The notes: generated from the letters alone by a model not told the origin. Positions 9,232 through 17,819 are shown, numbered from the stretch's first letter. The stretch is 64,000 nucleotides of DNA from Phenylobacterium sp. (GCF_022402485.1 NZ_JAKRSA010000018.1:145477-209476), one strand, 5' to 3'. A program made the numbers and translations.

Positions 9232-9900
9232 ATGACCAACCTGACCCGCCTGAAAGGCCCCATGGCCGCCCCGGCCAGCGGCCGTGATCCCCAGTCGATG
9301 GTGATCCTGCTGCACGGCTATGGCTCGAACGGCGATGACCTGATGGGCCTCGTGCCCTATTGGCGCGACAGCCTGCCCGATACGGTCTTCCTGTCCCCCA
9401 ATGCGCCAGAGGCCTGTCCCGGCGCGCCAGGGGGCTATCAGTGGTGGGGGCTCACGGACCTGAGGCGGGAGAGCCGCGCGGCCGGCGTGCGTCAGGCTGC
9501 TCCCTTGGTGAACGCCTTCATCGACATGCACCGGGCGGCCTACGATCTGCCCAACCGCAGGGTGGCCCTGGTGGGCTTCAGTCAGGGGACCATGATGGCC
9601 CTGCATGTGGCGCCGCGCAGGCCCGAGGTCCTGGCCGGGGTGGTGGGCTATTCCGGCATGTTGGCTGACGCCGAGGCCCTGGAAACCGAGGTCACCACCA
9701 GACCCCCCATCCTGCTGGCCCACGGGGACGCCGACCCGGTGGTGCCCTATGCCTCCCTGGGGGATGCCAACGCCACCCTGCAACGCCTGGGCTTCGACAC
9801 CACCACCCACACTTCGCCAGGCCTGACCCACAGCATCGACGAGCCCGGCCTGCGGCTGGGGGGTGCGTTTTTGGCGAAGGTGTTGGGTGCGGCGGGGTAG
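9232..9900 (+). CDS. Phospholipase/carboxylesterase-family alpha/beta hydrolase
   Basis: The 222 aa serine hydrolase matches the bacterial carboxylesterase/lysophospholipase family in length. The oxyanion region is LLHGYGSNGDD, the nucleophile elbow is GFSQG (Ser117), and the acid and base are visible in AHGDADPVVP (Asp168) and GLTHSID (His200). There is no signal peptide, so it should be cytoplasmic. It follows the hybrid kinase on the same strand by 52 bp, but nothing ties it functionally to signalling. It would hydrolyse short-chain esters or acyl-thioesters. Confidence 0.9.
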   Translation: MTNLTRLKGPMAAPASGRDPQSMVILLHGYGSNGDDLMGLVPYWRDSLPDTVFLSPNAPEACPGAPGGYQWWGLTDLRRESRAAGVRQAAPLVNAFIDMHRAAYDLPNRRVALVGFSQGTMMALHVAPRRPEVLAGVVGYSGMLADAEALETEVTTRPPILLAHGDADPVVPYASLGDANATLQRLGFDTTTHTSPGLTHSIDEPGLRLGGAFLAKVLGAAG

Positions 9901-9991
9901 GGGGGGCTCTGGTAAGCGCCACTTCCCGACTTTACCGGGCGACAGAAAAGCAGGCGTATTCAGAGGTCGACTAACGGGAGAGCGTTCCGTG

Positions 9992-10336
9992 TCACTCAGC
10001 CTTGGGGGGCACCAGAGCTTTGTTCGCCTTCGGAGCTGGGCGGCCGGCGCGATGCACGTTGATTTCCTCTGCGGTGAGGGTGGAAAGCAGGGCATCGTTG
10101 ATCCGGGTTTGCCAGCCTGGCCCGCGGCACTTGAACGCCTCAAGGATAGCAGCGTCGAGCCGCAGCTTTACCGCCACCTTGGGGTTCTGGGACTTCGGCC
10201 GCCCCCGCTGACGTTTTACCAGGGCGTCAACGGTCGCATTGCCCAACACGGCGCGCGCAGGCCGGGCCTTGGCGAACATTTCCAGCGTCCATTCGGGGTT
10301 CTCGTCGTCGACCTTAAAGGGGTCAGGCTTCGTCAT
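9992..10336 (-). CDS. brnA: BrnA-family antitoxin
   Basis: The 114 aa protein neutralises the BrnT toxin encoded just upstream. It carries the hallmarks of BrnA: an early DDENPEWT segment that would contact the toxin, then GRPKS, and a C-terminal ribbon-helix-helix-like part with VKLRLDAAILEAFKCRGPGW and QTRINDALL. That domain dimerises and binds DNA. The gene overlaps brnT by 14 bp, the usual toxin-first order. In known type II systems of this family the complex represses its own promoter; an imperfect palindrome overlaps the promoter here. Confidence 0.93.
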   Translation of the reverse strand: MTKPDPFKVDDENPEWTLEMFAKARPARAVLGNATVDALVKRQRGRPKSQNPKVAVKLRLDAAILEAFKCRGPGWQTRINDALLSTLTAEEINVHRAGRPAPKANKALVPPKAE

Positions 10337-10589
10337 AATGGGCGACCTCTCTGTCGTTTGCGCGGCGAAGGCTGATCACTCGGCAGGCGTCTCCGCGCAT
10401 CGTAAAGACCAGAGCGTGCAGCCGGTCGCCGATGAAGCGGAGCGCAAACATACGGGTCTCCCCGTAGTCTGCCCGGTCATCCTCGACCACTATCGCGGTG
10501 GTCCAATCGAACTCCTCCACCACAGAGAACGCGAGGCCGCGCTCTTGAGCGTTCCTCTCGCTCTTGCTGGGGTCGAACTCGACTTCCAC
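10323..10589 (-). CDS. brnT: BrnT-family ribonuclease toxin
   Basis: The 88 aa toxin has the RelE-like BrnT fold. Visible family features are the opening EVEFDPSKSERNAQERGL, a central FDW followed by a D-rich stretch, and the C-terminal RVISLRRANDREV with the basic residues expected at the active site. Characterised BrnT proteins are mRNA endonucleases that halt translation. The start is GTG at 10589; there is no ribosome site, and the promoter -10 box lies only 5 bp upstream, so the mRNA is probably leaderless. The protein looks intact, with no frameshift. Confidence 0.93.
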   Translation of the reverse strand: MEVEFDPSKSERNAQERGLAFSVVEEFDWTTAIVVEDDRADYGETRMFALRFIGDRLHALVFTMRGDACRVISLRRANDREVAHYDEA

Positions 10590-10594
10590 GATTT

Positions 10595-10623
10595 ATTGTA
10601 CCCCCATAATATCGCCCAGACAA
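10595..10623 (-). promoter_or_regulatory. Sigma-70 type promoter of brnTA, leaderless, with overlapping palindrome
   Basis: Read on the minus strand: -35 TTGTCT (10618-10623), a 17 bp spacer, then -10 TACAAT (10595-10600), five of six consensus bases. The expected transcription start falls on or next to the GTG start codon of brnT at 10589. The sequence ATTGT-N6-ATAAT (10595-10610) is an imperfect palindrome covering the -10 box and is a likely autorepression operator for the BrnA/BrnT complex. The operator role is inference. Confidence 0.6.
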
Positions 10624-10815
10624 GCTAGGTTTCGGGGGTGCAAAAAAGGCGGCTTCAGCGCGTCGTAGGCGGCCGCTCGTCGGCCAAGTTGGACGCGCCC
10701 TGCGTGAATGGCCGGTGGGCGCCGCCCGACCCGGTCCTTCTGCCTTGACCGATCCAACCCGCCCGAAAGCGGACGTGCGGGAGGACTGCCAAGCGCCCAA
10801 ACCAGACGCTCGCCC

Positions 10816-11490
10816 CTAACCCCGCACCCCCAACCAGATCACGTGCCGGGCGCCTCGGCCGCCTTTTCGGGCGGGGACGCGGACCACCTCGGTGGTCAGG
10901 CCGCTGCGGCGCAGGCGCCGCGTGAACCCTTCGTCGGGGGCAGAGGACCAGACGGCCAGGACGCCGCCGGGGGTCAGGGATGTGCGGGCCCGCGCCAGGC
11001 CGGTCAGGTCGTAAAGCGCGTCATTGGCCCTGCGGGTCAGGCCTTCGGGGCCGTTGTCCACGTCCAGCAGGATGGCGTCCCAGGCGGCCGGCGTCTGGGC
11101 GATCAGGGGGCCCACATCGCCGGTGTGGAGGCTGACGCGGGGATCGTCCAGGCAGCCTTTGAACACCTCAGCCAGGGGACCACGGGCCCAGGCGATGACC
11201 TCTGGCACCAGTTCGGCCACAGTGACCCTCGCATCCGCCGGCAGAACGGCGAGCGCGGCGCGCAGAGTGAACCCCATGCCGAGGCCGCCGATCAGGACGC
11301 GGGGCGCGGCGCGGCCAGCCAGACGGTCCCAGGCGAGCGTCGCCAGGGCCTCCTCCGAGCCGCTGAGGCGGCTGTTCATCAGCTCGATGGCGCCGGCCAT
11401 GATGGAGAACTCGGTGTCGCGGCGCATCAGGCGCAGCTCACCGCCCCCGTCGGGCATCTGGGCGGAATCGAGGTGAATCCAGGGTTTCAT
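10816..11490 (-). CDS. Spermidine-synthase-like (SpeE/PMT fold) protein
   Basis: This 224 aa protein has the Rossmann core of the spermidine synthase/methyltransferase superfamily. The glycine loop GGLGMG is at 68-73, then VTVAELVPEVIAWA with its acidic residue for the cofactor ribose, and DAILLDVDNGPEG at the active-site position. It is shorter than true spermidine synthases (about 280 aa) and lacks their N-terminal beta domain. Such short forms are common in alphaproteobacteria and their substrate is unknown. It follows the P450 gene on the same strand, but a hairpin terminator separates the two, so it is probably expressed independently. Confidence 0.78.
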   Translation of the reverse strand: MKPWIHLDSAQMPDGGGELRLMRRDTEFSIMAGAIELMNSRLSGSEEALATLAWDRLAGRAAPRVLIGGLGMGFTLRAALAVLPADARVTVAELVPEVIAWARGPLAEVFKGCLDDPRVSLHTGDVGPLIAQTPAAWDAILLDVDNGPEGLTRRANDALYDLTGLARARTSLTPGGVLAVWSSAPDEGFTRRLRRSGLTTEVVRVPARKGGRGARHVIWLGVRG

Positions 11491-11529
11491 GGGCCTGCCT
11501 TAACCGTCGACAGGGCTGGGGCCAAAGCA

Positions 11530-11563
11530 AAAGCCCCGCCGCCTGGAGGGGCGACGGGGCTTT
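11530..11563 (-). terminator. Intrinsic terminator after the P450 gene
   Basis: A 14 bp stem with one mismatch (11530-11543 against 11550-11563) closes a 6 nt loop. Read on the minus strand it is followed by TTTTGCTTT. It lies about 40 bp after the P450 stop. Confidence 0.8.
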
Positions 11564-11604
11564 ATTTCGCCAACTGGAGACTGGCGGACGTTCAGGCGTA
11601 GACC

Positions 11605-12861
11605 CTAGAGGCGCGAGGGGATGATCACCTTCATGGACTCATAGCCCTTCACGAAGGTCGAGAAGACGCGCTTGGGCTCTTCAACCACCTTGATGTCGGG
11701 GAAGCGCTTCATGATCTCTTCCCAGATGATCTTCAGCTGCAGCTCGGCCAGGCGGTTGCCCACGCAGCGATGGATGCCGAAGCCGAAGGAGATATGCTGG
11801 CGGGGACGCTCGCGGTCGATGATGTAGCTGTCCGGGTCATGGATGACCTCGTCGTCGCGGTTGCCCGAGACGTACCACATGACGACCTTGTCGCCCTTCT
11901 TGATGGTCTTGCCGCCCATTTCGAAGTCCTGGGTGGCGATCCGGCGCATGTGGGCCAGGGGGGTCTGCCAGCGGATGGTCTCAGACACCATGGACGGGAT
12001 CAGCGAGGGATTGGCCCGCAGCTTGGCGTACTGGTCGGGGTTCTGGTTCAGGGCCAGGACCGAGCCGGTGATGGTGTTGCGGGTGGTGTCGTTGCCGCCG
12101 ACGGTGAGCAGCACGATGTTGCCGAAGTACTCCCGGGGCGACATGTCCCGGGTCTCAGGTCCATGGGCCAGCATGGAGATCAGGTCGCCGGCCGGCTCGG
12201 CATTGACGCGCTGGTTCCACAGCTCGGTGAAATAGCCATGGTACTCGATGAAGATCTGCATCTTCTGCTCGAGGGTGTCGATGAGGCCATGGCCCGGAAC
12301 CGCGGTGACCACGTCGGACCAGTAGGTCAGCTTGCGGCGGTCTTCCTGGGGCATGTCGAACAGGGTGGCCAGCGTCATGGCCGTCAATTCCATGGACACC
12401 TTGTCGACCCAGTCGAACTCCTCGCCGATGGGCAGGCTGTCGAGGATCTTGGCGGCCCGCTCGCGGATCAGCGGCTCCAGGATCGCCAGGTTCATCGGCG
12501 AGACCGCCGGGCTGACGGTCTTGCGCTGCACGTCGTGCTTGGGCGGGTCCATGGCGATGAACATGGGCAGGGGGCCTTCATCGCCGTCCTGGGTGGCGAT
12601 GGTGATGCCGCCCTCGGAGGAGAAGACCTGGTGGTTGGTGTCCACCGCCATGATGTCGTTGTACTTGGTGATCGACCAGTAGGGGCCGTACTCGCTTTCG
12701 GCGGTAAAGTGGACCGGGGCCTCTTTGCGCAGGCGTTCGAAGATCGGCCACATGGCGTTGGCCTGGAACAGCTCCGGCTGGGCGGGGTTGAGCTGATCAA
12801 GGGGTGTAGCGTAGGCCTTGGCCCGCGCGTCCTTCAGAATGTCGACCGTACCGTCCGCCAT
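11605..12861 (-). CDS. Cytochrome P450, CYP153-like
   Basis: This is a soluble bacterial P450 of about 418 aa. The heme-binding loop is FGFGIHRCVGNR with ligand Cys366; the I-helix oxygen-activation motif is GGNDTT (255-260); the ExxR pair is Glu294/Arg297. MGGKTIKKGDKVVMWYVSGNR and the loop around the ligand resemble CYP153 alkane/fatty-acid omega-hydroxylases as I remember them. The start at 12861 has a GGAGG site upstream; the open frame continues to 12915 but without one. No ferredoxin or reductase gene is near, so electrons must come from partners encoded elsewhere. Subfamily assignment is inference; P450 identity is certain. Confidence 0.93.
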   Translation of the reverse strand: MADGTVDILKDARAKAYATPLDQLNPAQPELFQANAMWPIFERLRKEAPVHFTAESEYGPYWSITKYNDIMAVDTNHQVFSSEGGITIATQDGDEGPLPMFIAMDPPKHDVQRKTVSPAVSPMNLAILEPLIRERAAKILDSLPIGEEFDWVDKVSMELTAMTLATLFDMPQEDRRKLTYWSDVVTAVPGHGLIDTLEQKMQIFIEYHGYFTELWNQRVNAEPAGDLISMLAHGPETRDMSPREYFGNIVLLTVGGNDTTRNTITGSVLALNQNPDQYAKLRANPSLIPSMVSETIRWQTPLAHMRRIATQDFEMGGKTIKKGDKVVMWYVSGNRDDEVIHDPDSYIIDRERPRQHISFGFGIHRCVGNRLAELQLKIIWEEIMKRFPDIKVVEEPKRVFSTFVKGYESMKVIIPSRL

Positions 12862-12953
12862 GGGGAATCCTCCAGATTTTCGACGACGATACGCGAAAGA
12901 TGACGCCGGCGTCAACTTTTCCTGTTCGCTCAGAACGTGAAACTTCAGCCCAG

Positions 12954-13781
12954 ATGATGGAGGCGTTCCTGCCGGCCCAACTGATCTTCATCACCGACCC
13001 CTCCGATCCCCGGGTTGAGCCGTTTCTGGCCGTAAGCGAGCGTGACCTCGTGGGGCGGCATGGGCTGTTCATTGCCGAAGGCGAAGTGGTGTTGCGCCAC
13101 CTCCTGACCTCGTCCCTGTGCGAGCCCGTGGCCTTGCTGGCGGCCGCTGACCGGGTGGAGCGTCTAAAAAGCCTCATGGGGGATCAGGTCCCGGATGTGC
13201 CGGTCTATGTTGCCGAGCAGAGGGTGATGGACGCCATCGTCGGCTTTCCCATCCATCGCGGCCTGCTGGGGCTGGGTCGCCGCCGGACGCCGCCAACGGG
13301 GCAGGCCCTGCTGGCCGGGCTCGGGGACAGGGCCCTGGTCATGGCGGTTCACGGGATCGGCAATCACGACAATATGGGCGGGCTGTTTCGCAATGCGGCA
13401 GCCTTTGGGGTCGACGCCGTCCTGCTGGATGCCAGCTGCTGTGATCCCCTCTATCGCAAGGCGATCCGGGTGTCGGTGGGGGCAACCCTGATCACCCCCT
13501 TTGCCCGGTTGGCGCCGGAGGAGGATCTGATCGCCCTGTTGCAGGGGGCGGGGTTTGACGCTGTCGCCCTGAGCCCCTCAGGGGCGGTGGATCTCAAGGC
13601 CTTTGCCCCGGGCGCTCGAACCGCCGTTATCTTCGGTGCCGAGGGGCCGGGCCTGCCGGCCGATTTGCTGGGCCGATGCCGCACGGTGCAGATCCCCATG
13701 GCCAGCGGCTTTGACAGTCTCAACGTGGCCACTACCAGCGGCATCGTCCTGCACCACCTGGCCAATGCCCGGGCCGACTGA
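12954..13781 (+). CDS. TrmH/SpoU-family RNA 2'-O-methyltransferase
   Basis: The SPOUT methyltransferase carries the three trefoil-knot motifs: NHDNMGGLFRNAAAFG, FGAEGPGLP and IPMASGFDSLNVATTSG. An N-terminal substrate-binding domain precedes them. It methylates a ribose in rRNA or tRNA using SAM; the exact site cannot be read. A start at 12900 is possible in frame, but codons 12900-12953 have many A/T third positions, unlike the gene. I therefore place the start at 12954 (ATG ATG, about 275 aa). It is divergent from the P450 gene. A second SPOUT enzyme, RlmB, is encoded at the far end of the window. Confidence 0.88.
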   Translation: MMEAFLPAQLIFITDPSDPRVEPFLAVSERDLVGRHGLFIAEGEVVLRHLLTSSLCEPVALLAAADRVERLKSLMGDQVPDVPVYVAEQRVMDAIVGFPIHRGLLGLGRRRTPPTGQALLAGLGDRALVMAVHGIGNHDNMGGLFRNAAAFGVDAVLLDASCCDPLYRKAIRVSVGATLITPFARLAPEEDLIALLQGAGFDAVALSPSGAVDLKAFAPGARTAVIFGAEGPGLPADLLGRCRTVQIPMASGFDSLNVATTSGIVLHHLANARAD

Positions 13782-13883
13782 CTACGGGCTCTGGCTGGCG
13801 CAACCGACTGTGGCAACGCCGCCCTGGACTCCTTGAGCGATGTTCGGCTCAATTGACTGAAAGAAACCGGGGTTGGGAGCTTG

Positions 13884-14471
13884 ATGACCTGGTCCGACGC
13901 TTCGGCGCGCCGACGTTACCATGTGGGCAATCTGCGGGCGCAACTGCTTGAAGAGGCCCGAGCCATCGTGGGGGAGGGGGGCGTGGCCCACCTCAATCTG
14001 CGCACCCTGGCGGCCCGGGCCGGTATCGCGGCAGGTTCGGTCTATCACCACTATTCGGGCAAGACCGAGCTGATGGCTGAGCTGGCGGCCGCCGGGTTCC
14101 AAGAACTGGAGCATCGGCTCAAGGACGCACAGGACTCCGCCCAGGCCGGGACCAAGATTCGCACCCTGGCCCGGGCCTATTTCGCCTATTCCAAGACCGA
14201 TGCGGCCATCTTCGGCCTGATGTTTGACCCCGCCGTGGCCACCCAGCCGGTGGTTGAACAGGCCAGGGTCAGGTGTTTTGCTGTTCTGCAGGCGGCGGTC
14301 GCCCTGGCCCTGCCGGCGCGCAAGGACGCCACGGAGATCGATAAGATCGCCTGGGCGGTGTGGGCCTGCGGGCATGGGGCGGCGTCCCTGCGGGCCTCGG
14401 ACGCAGAGCGCGCTGATGAGCTCATGGAAGATGTCATCCAGGGGCTGGAGCTGCTGTTCGGTCGCCGCTGA
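13884..14471 (+). CDS. TetR-family transcriptional regulator
   Basis: This is a regulator of about 195 aa. The N-terminal helix-turn-helix lies at about residues 20-60, with LNLRTLAARAGIAAGSVYHHYSGKTELM being the recognition helix and the YxHYxxK/F signature of TetR proteins (given here as position information, residues about 38-65). The C-terminal helical domain would bind a ligand and dimerise. A TTG codon immediately precedes the ATG. The following gene, a DAO-family oxidase, is 79 bp downstream on the same strand, and the SpoU gene is upstream on the same strand. The target operon is not obvious. Confidence 0.9.
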   Translation: MTWSDASARRRYHVGNLRAQLLEEARAIVGEGGVAHLNLRTLAARAGIAAGSVYHHYSGKTELMAELAAAGFQELEHRLKDAQDSAQAGTKIRTLARAYFAYSKTDAAIFGLMFDPAVATQPVVEQARVRCFAVLQAAVALALPARKDATEIDKIAWAVWACGHGAASLRASDAERADELMEDVIQGLELLFGRR

Positions 14472-14550
14472 GGGGCGATCCCCATGGCGGCAGCGCTACA
14501 GACTTGCGGGTTTGGCTTGATTTTCCCCGGCCGGGTGGCTCGTTAGCCCG

Positions 14551-15573
14551 ATGAGTGCCCCCTTAAGAGTCGCCGTGGCCGGTGCTGGCGTGTTCGGTCT
14601 GGCCAGCGCCCTGGCCCTGGTCCGCGCCGGTGCCCAGGTGACCCTGCATGATCCCGGCCCCTTGGCAGGGAACGCCTCGGCGGTGGCGGCCGGAATGCTG
14701 GCCCCGATGAGTGAGGCCCTGACGGATCCCGCCGCAGCAGGCCATCTCGACCTCTTACAGGCTGCCCTGGCCCTCTGGCCTAGCTTTGCAGAGCGCTATG
14801 GGCTTGATCTCGACCGCACCGGCGCGCGCCTGCTGGGGGACGAGGCGCGGCTCTCCGCATTGAGCGCCAGTGCCCAGGCGCTGGGCATCACCGCGCCCTA
14901 TCAGGAGATCGGGTCGCTGCCGAGTCTGGCCGGCGGTTATGGGTCCGCAATTGCGGGGGGCCTCGATATCGCCGGAGATTGGCGGATCGATGCGGCGGCC
15001 CTGTTGCGCCTGGGGGCTGTGGCGGAGGGTCTGGGCGTGACGCGTCGACCAGGGCCCCCAAGTCCTGCCGACCATGATGTGCTGGTGGTGGCGACCGGGC
15101 CGTCCCTGGACTTCCTCAACGCCGCGCCGGAGTTGGCGCGCCTGACGCCGATCCGGGGGCACATCCTGCGCTATCCCAGCATGAACTATGAAGGGCCAGT
15201 ACTACGCGGTCCTGGTGCCTACGCCGTGCCATCTGCCCAAGGCCTGCTGGTCGGGGCCACGATGGAGCCCGGCCAGGGGCAGGCGGTCGTTGATCCTGAG
15301 ATCGCCGCGGGCCTCGCCGCCCAGGCGCAGGACGTGTTTCCGGGCCTTGCCCAGCAGTCCTGGAGCGCTGCGGTCGGGGTCCGCGCCGCGACCCCTGATG
15401 GCCTGCCGCTTGTGGGCGTCTCAGCCAGGCCCGGGGTGATCTTGGCCAGTGGCGCCCGGCGCAATGGCTGGCTGCTGGCCCCCCTGGTGGGCGAGGTGGT
15501 TGCCGCCTGCGCTTTCGACCGGGATCCAGGCCCGTGGGGCGCGCGACTGGCACCTACCCGAGATCTTGGTTAG
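14551..15573 (+). CDS. FAD-dependent D-amino-acid/glycine oxidase family protein (ThiO-like)
   Basis: The 340 aa flavoprotein opens with a Rossmann FAD site, VAVAGAGVFGLASALALVRAG (GxGxxG at 11-16). It ends with a second FAD-contact region, GVRAATPDGLPLVG, and a GARRNGWLLAP segment typical of DAO-fold amine oxidases. The length fits glycine oxidase ThiO, which supplies iminoglycine for thiazole synthesis. However, no thiamin genes are nearby, so other DAO-family amine oxidases remain possible. The stop codon forms part of a CtrA-like box in front of the lytic transglycosylase gene. Confidence 0.75.
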   Translation: MSAPLRVAVAGAGVFGLASALALVRAGAQVTLHDPGPLAGNASAVAAGMLAPMSEALTDPAAAGHLDLLQAALALWPSFAERYGLDLDRTGARLLGDEARLSALSASAQALGITAPYQEIGSLPSLAGGYGSAIAGGLDIAGDWRIDAAALLRLGAVAEGLGVTRRPGPPSPADHDVLVVATGPSLDFLNAAPELARLTPIRGHILRYPSMNYEGPVLRGPGAYAVPSAQGLLVGATMEPGQGQAVVDPEIAAGLAAQAQDVFPGLAQQSWSAAVGVRAATPDGLPLVGVSARPGVILASGARRNGWLLAPLVGEVVAACAFDRDPGPWGARLAPTRDLG

Positions 15574-15585
15574 CGCGGCATTAAC
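15570..15585 (+). promoter_or_regulatory. Candidate CtrA box (TTAG-N7-TTAAC)
   Basis: TTAG at 15570-15573, seven bases, then TTAAC at 15581-15585 matches the Caulobacter CtrA consensus TTAA-N7-TTAAC with one mismatch. It ends 23 bp before the ATG of the lytic transglycosylase and overlaps the stop of the oxidase gene. The role is inference. Confidence 0.35.
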
Positions 15586-15608
15586 CATGTCTGCGCCATT
15601 GAAAGTCC

Positions 15609-16433
15609 ATGTCCGTCCAGGGTCTCAGAGGCGCGGTTGAAACCGCCATCCAGCGCGCGTCCAACGCGACGGGGGTGGATTTCACCTTCCTGATGCGCAC
15701 AGCCCACCGGGAGAGCGGCTATAATCCTACCGCCAAGGCCAAGACCTCCTCGGCGGCGGGGCTCTTCCAGTTCATCGAGCAGACCTGGCTTGCGACCCTC
15801 AAGGATCACGGGGCGAAGTACGGGTACGCCCGCTATGCCGATCTGATCCAGAAAGGTGCCGATGGTCGCTACCGGGTGCCAGGGGCTGAAGCGCGCAAGA
15901 CCGTCATGGACCTGCGCTTTGATCCCCACGCCGCCTCGCTGATGGCCGGCGAGCTGGCGTCCGACCATGCGGCCTATCTGAAGGGTCGGGTCGGGCGGAC
16001 CCCCACCGCCGGCGAACTCTATGCCGCTCACTTCCTGGGTCCTCAGGGGTCGGCGCGACTGATTGAAGCGACCCGCACCCAGCCTGGAGCCAGCGCCGCA
16101 GCGCTGTTTCCAGACGCCGCCCGGGCCAACCGATCCATCTTTTACAGGGATGGCCGCGCAGCGACGGTGGCCGAGGTCTATGCCAATCTGACCCGCACCG
16201 GCGGCTCTGGCCAGGCTGTGGGCCCGCGAAATGGCGCGCCGGCCGAGGGGGGCTTCATTCAATACGCCTCTGCCCGCCGGGCCGAGGCCATGCGCGAGCA
16301 GGAAGCCCTGGTGGACTTCATCCTGCGGGGATCTCAAGCACCCGAAGGTGCTGGCGAGGGCCAGCGACTGGGCGGCACCCTGTTCTCCACCGAAATGCTG
16401 CGGATGCTGTCCGAAGCCCGGGATGAAGGCTGA
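15609..16433 (+). CDS. Lytic transglycosylase (SLT-domain) protein
   Basis: The 274 aa protein has a lysozyme-like SLT domain in its first 110 residues. The catalytic Glu is Glu35 (HRESGYNP), followed by the family stretch SAAGLFQFIEQTW. The rest (KGRVGRTPTAGELYAAHFLG and beyond) fits proteins that cut glycan strands to let machines cross the wall. No signal peptide is visible at this start, so export is unexplained; it could be carried by a dedicated system or the start could be wrong. A CtrA-like box just upstream hints at cell-cycle control, which would fit a role in flagellum or pilus assembly, but that is inference. Confidence 0.82.
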   Translation: MSVQGLRGAVETAIQRASNATGVDFTFLMRTAHRESGYNPTAKAKTSSAAGLFQFIEQTWLATLKDHGAKYGYARYADLIQKGADGRYRVPGAEARKTVMDLRFDPHAASLMAGELASDHAAYLKGRVGRTPTAGELYAAHFLGPQGSARLIEATRTQPGASAAALFPDAARANRSIFYRDGRAATVAEVYANLTRTGGSGQAVGPRNGAPAEGGFIQYASARRAEAMREQEALVDFILRGSQAPEGAGEGQRLGGTLFSTEMLRMLSEARDEG

Positions 16434-16499
16434 GGCAAGGCTGGTGTCTGGCCAGAGGCGCTCAACGCTCCTGACCGATCCGTCAGACCCGGTCCGCTC

Positions 16500-17768
16500 C
16501 TAGGCGTCAGCGACGCCAGCCGCGCCGGCGGCGATCATCGCCTCCACGGCCTCTGGGCCATAGCCAAGCTCCGTCAGGATGGCGCGGGTGTGCTGACCCA
16601 GGCCAGGCGCTGGGGGTCTGCGGCTGAGATCGACGCCCGGAAACTGGGCCGGGGCGGCGGGTGAATCGCCAAGCCCGCCCTGGCCATTCTCCACCTGAAC
16701 CAAAGCGCCAGAGGCCCGGACCTGGGGGTCGACGGCCACTTCGGCCGGGGTCTGGACTGGTGCCCAGACCAGGTCAGCGGCGTCCAGCCGGGCCGTGATC
16801 TCCGCCCAGGCCAGGGCACCGAAAGCCAGATCGAATTCCGCCGTCAGGGCCGCACTGTTGTCCTTGCGCAGCCGCCCAGAGGAAAAGCGCGGGTCTTCCA
16901 GCAGGTCTGGCCGACCCGCCGCTGTGGCCATGGCCACCCAGTCCACCGAACCCCCCCGGGGATTGGTAACGAACCATCGGCCCTCGGCGCTCTGGAAGAA
17001 GTTGGCCATAGGGTTGAGCGGCTCGCGCCGGGAGCGGTTGGAGGACAGGCGGCCAAACCGCAGCTGAACAGCCAGATCCGACCCTACGGTATAGGTCCCG
17101 GTGGCCAGCAGAGACGTCTGCACCATCCGGCCGACCCCAGTCTGTTCCCGCTCATACAGGGCCGCCAGGATGGCCGAGGTGGTGGCGAGCGAGGTGATGT
17201 GGTCGCCAAACCCTGTGCGCAGCAGGAAGGGATCTTCCCCCTTGGGCGTGGTCATCCGTGCAACCCCGGCCCTGGACCAGAAGGCGGTGACATCAAAGCC
17301 GGGCTTATGGGCGTCTGGGCCTTCCAGGCCATAGCCGGTGACCAGGGCGTAAATCAGGCGGGGATTGGCCGGACGCAGGCTGGCCTCATCCAGGCCAGCG
17401 CGCTTGAGGGAGGCGGGTCGCACATTGGTGATGAACACATCGGCGCTGGCCGCCAGCTTGGCCACGGCGTCCCGGCCTTCGGGTTTGGTGATGTCCAGGA
17501 CCACCGAGCGCTTGCCTCGGTTGTCCATCTCGAAGGTTGGATTGGCGCTCAGGGCCGACTTGGCGTCGGCGAACACATGGCGCATGTCGTCGCCGCCCGG
17601 CCGCTCGATCTTGATGACCTCAGCGCCCCAATCCCCCAGAACCCCGGCAGCCCCGGGGGCTGCGATATAGGTGGCAAACTCCACCACCTTCAAACCCTTG
17701 AGTATCATGAGCCCCTGGTACTCCCCCGACGGCGTCGCCTTGATCGGCATCGCCGTTGTTTTGCCCAT
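16500..17768 (-). CDS. CaiB/BaiF (family III) CoA-transferase
   Basis: The protein of up to 422 aa moves CoA between organic acids. Family features: GLKVVEFATYIAAPGAAGVL and LGDWGAEVIKIE near the start, then PGFDVTAFWSRAG holding the likely catalytic Asp that forms the acyl anhydride, and LGQHTRAILTELGY at the end. Family members normally begin at the equivalent of the ATG at 17708. However, codons 17709-17768 keep G/C third positions, so I keep the longer start at 17768. The acid substrate is unknown, and it sits alone between a convergent transglycosylase gene and a kinase gene. Confidence 0.88.
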   Translation of the reverse strand: MGKTTAMPIKATPSGEYQGLMILKGLKVVEFATYIAAPGAAGVLGDWGAEVIKIERPGGDDMRHVFADAKSALSANPTFEMDNRGKRSVVLDITKPEGRDAVAKLAASADVFITNVRPASLKRAGLDEASLRPANPRLIYALVTGYGLEGPDAHKPGFDVTAFWSRAGVARMTTPKGEDPFLLRTGFGDHITSLATTSAILAALYEREQTGVGRMVQTSLLATGTYTVGSDLAVQLRFGRLSSNRSRREPLNPMANFFQSAEGRWFVTNPRGGSVDWVAMATAAGRPDLLEDPRFSSGRLRKDNSAALTAEFDLAFGALAWAEITARLDAADLVWAPVQTPAEVAVDPQVRASGALVQVENGQGGLGDSPAAPAQFPGVDLSRRPPAPGLGQHTRAILTELGYGPEAVEAMIAAGAAGVADA

Positions 17769-17819
17769 ACTGACGCCCTGGGCTCAGAGGGGAAAGACGT
17801 TGTCGGATGTGACGTTGCG

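Noticed and set aside
10590..10815. Possible small gene between brnT and the spermidine-synthase-like gene
   Set aside because: Frames here have no ribosome site or family features, and the brnT promoter occupies the left end.
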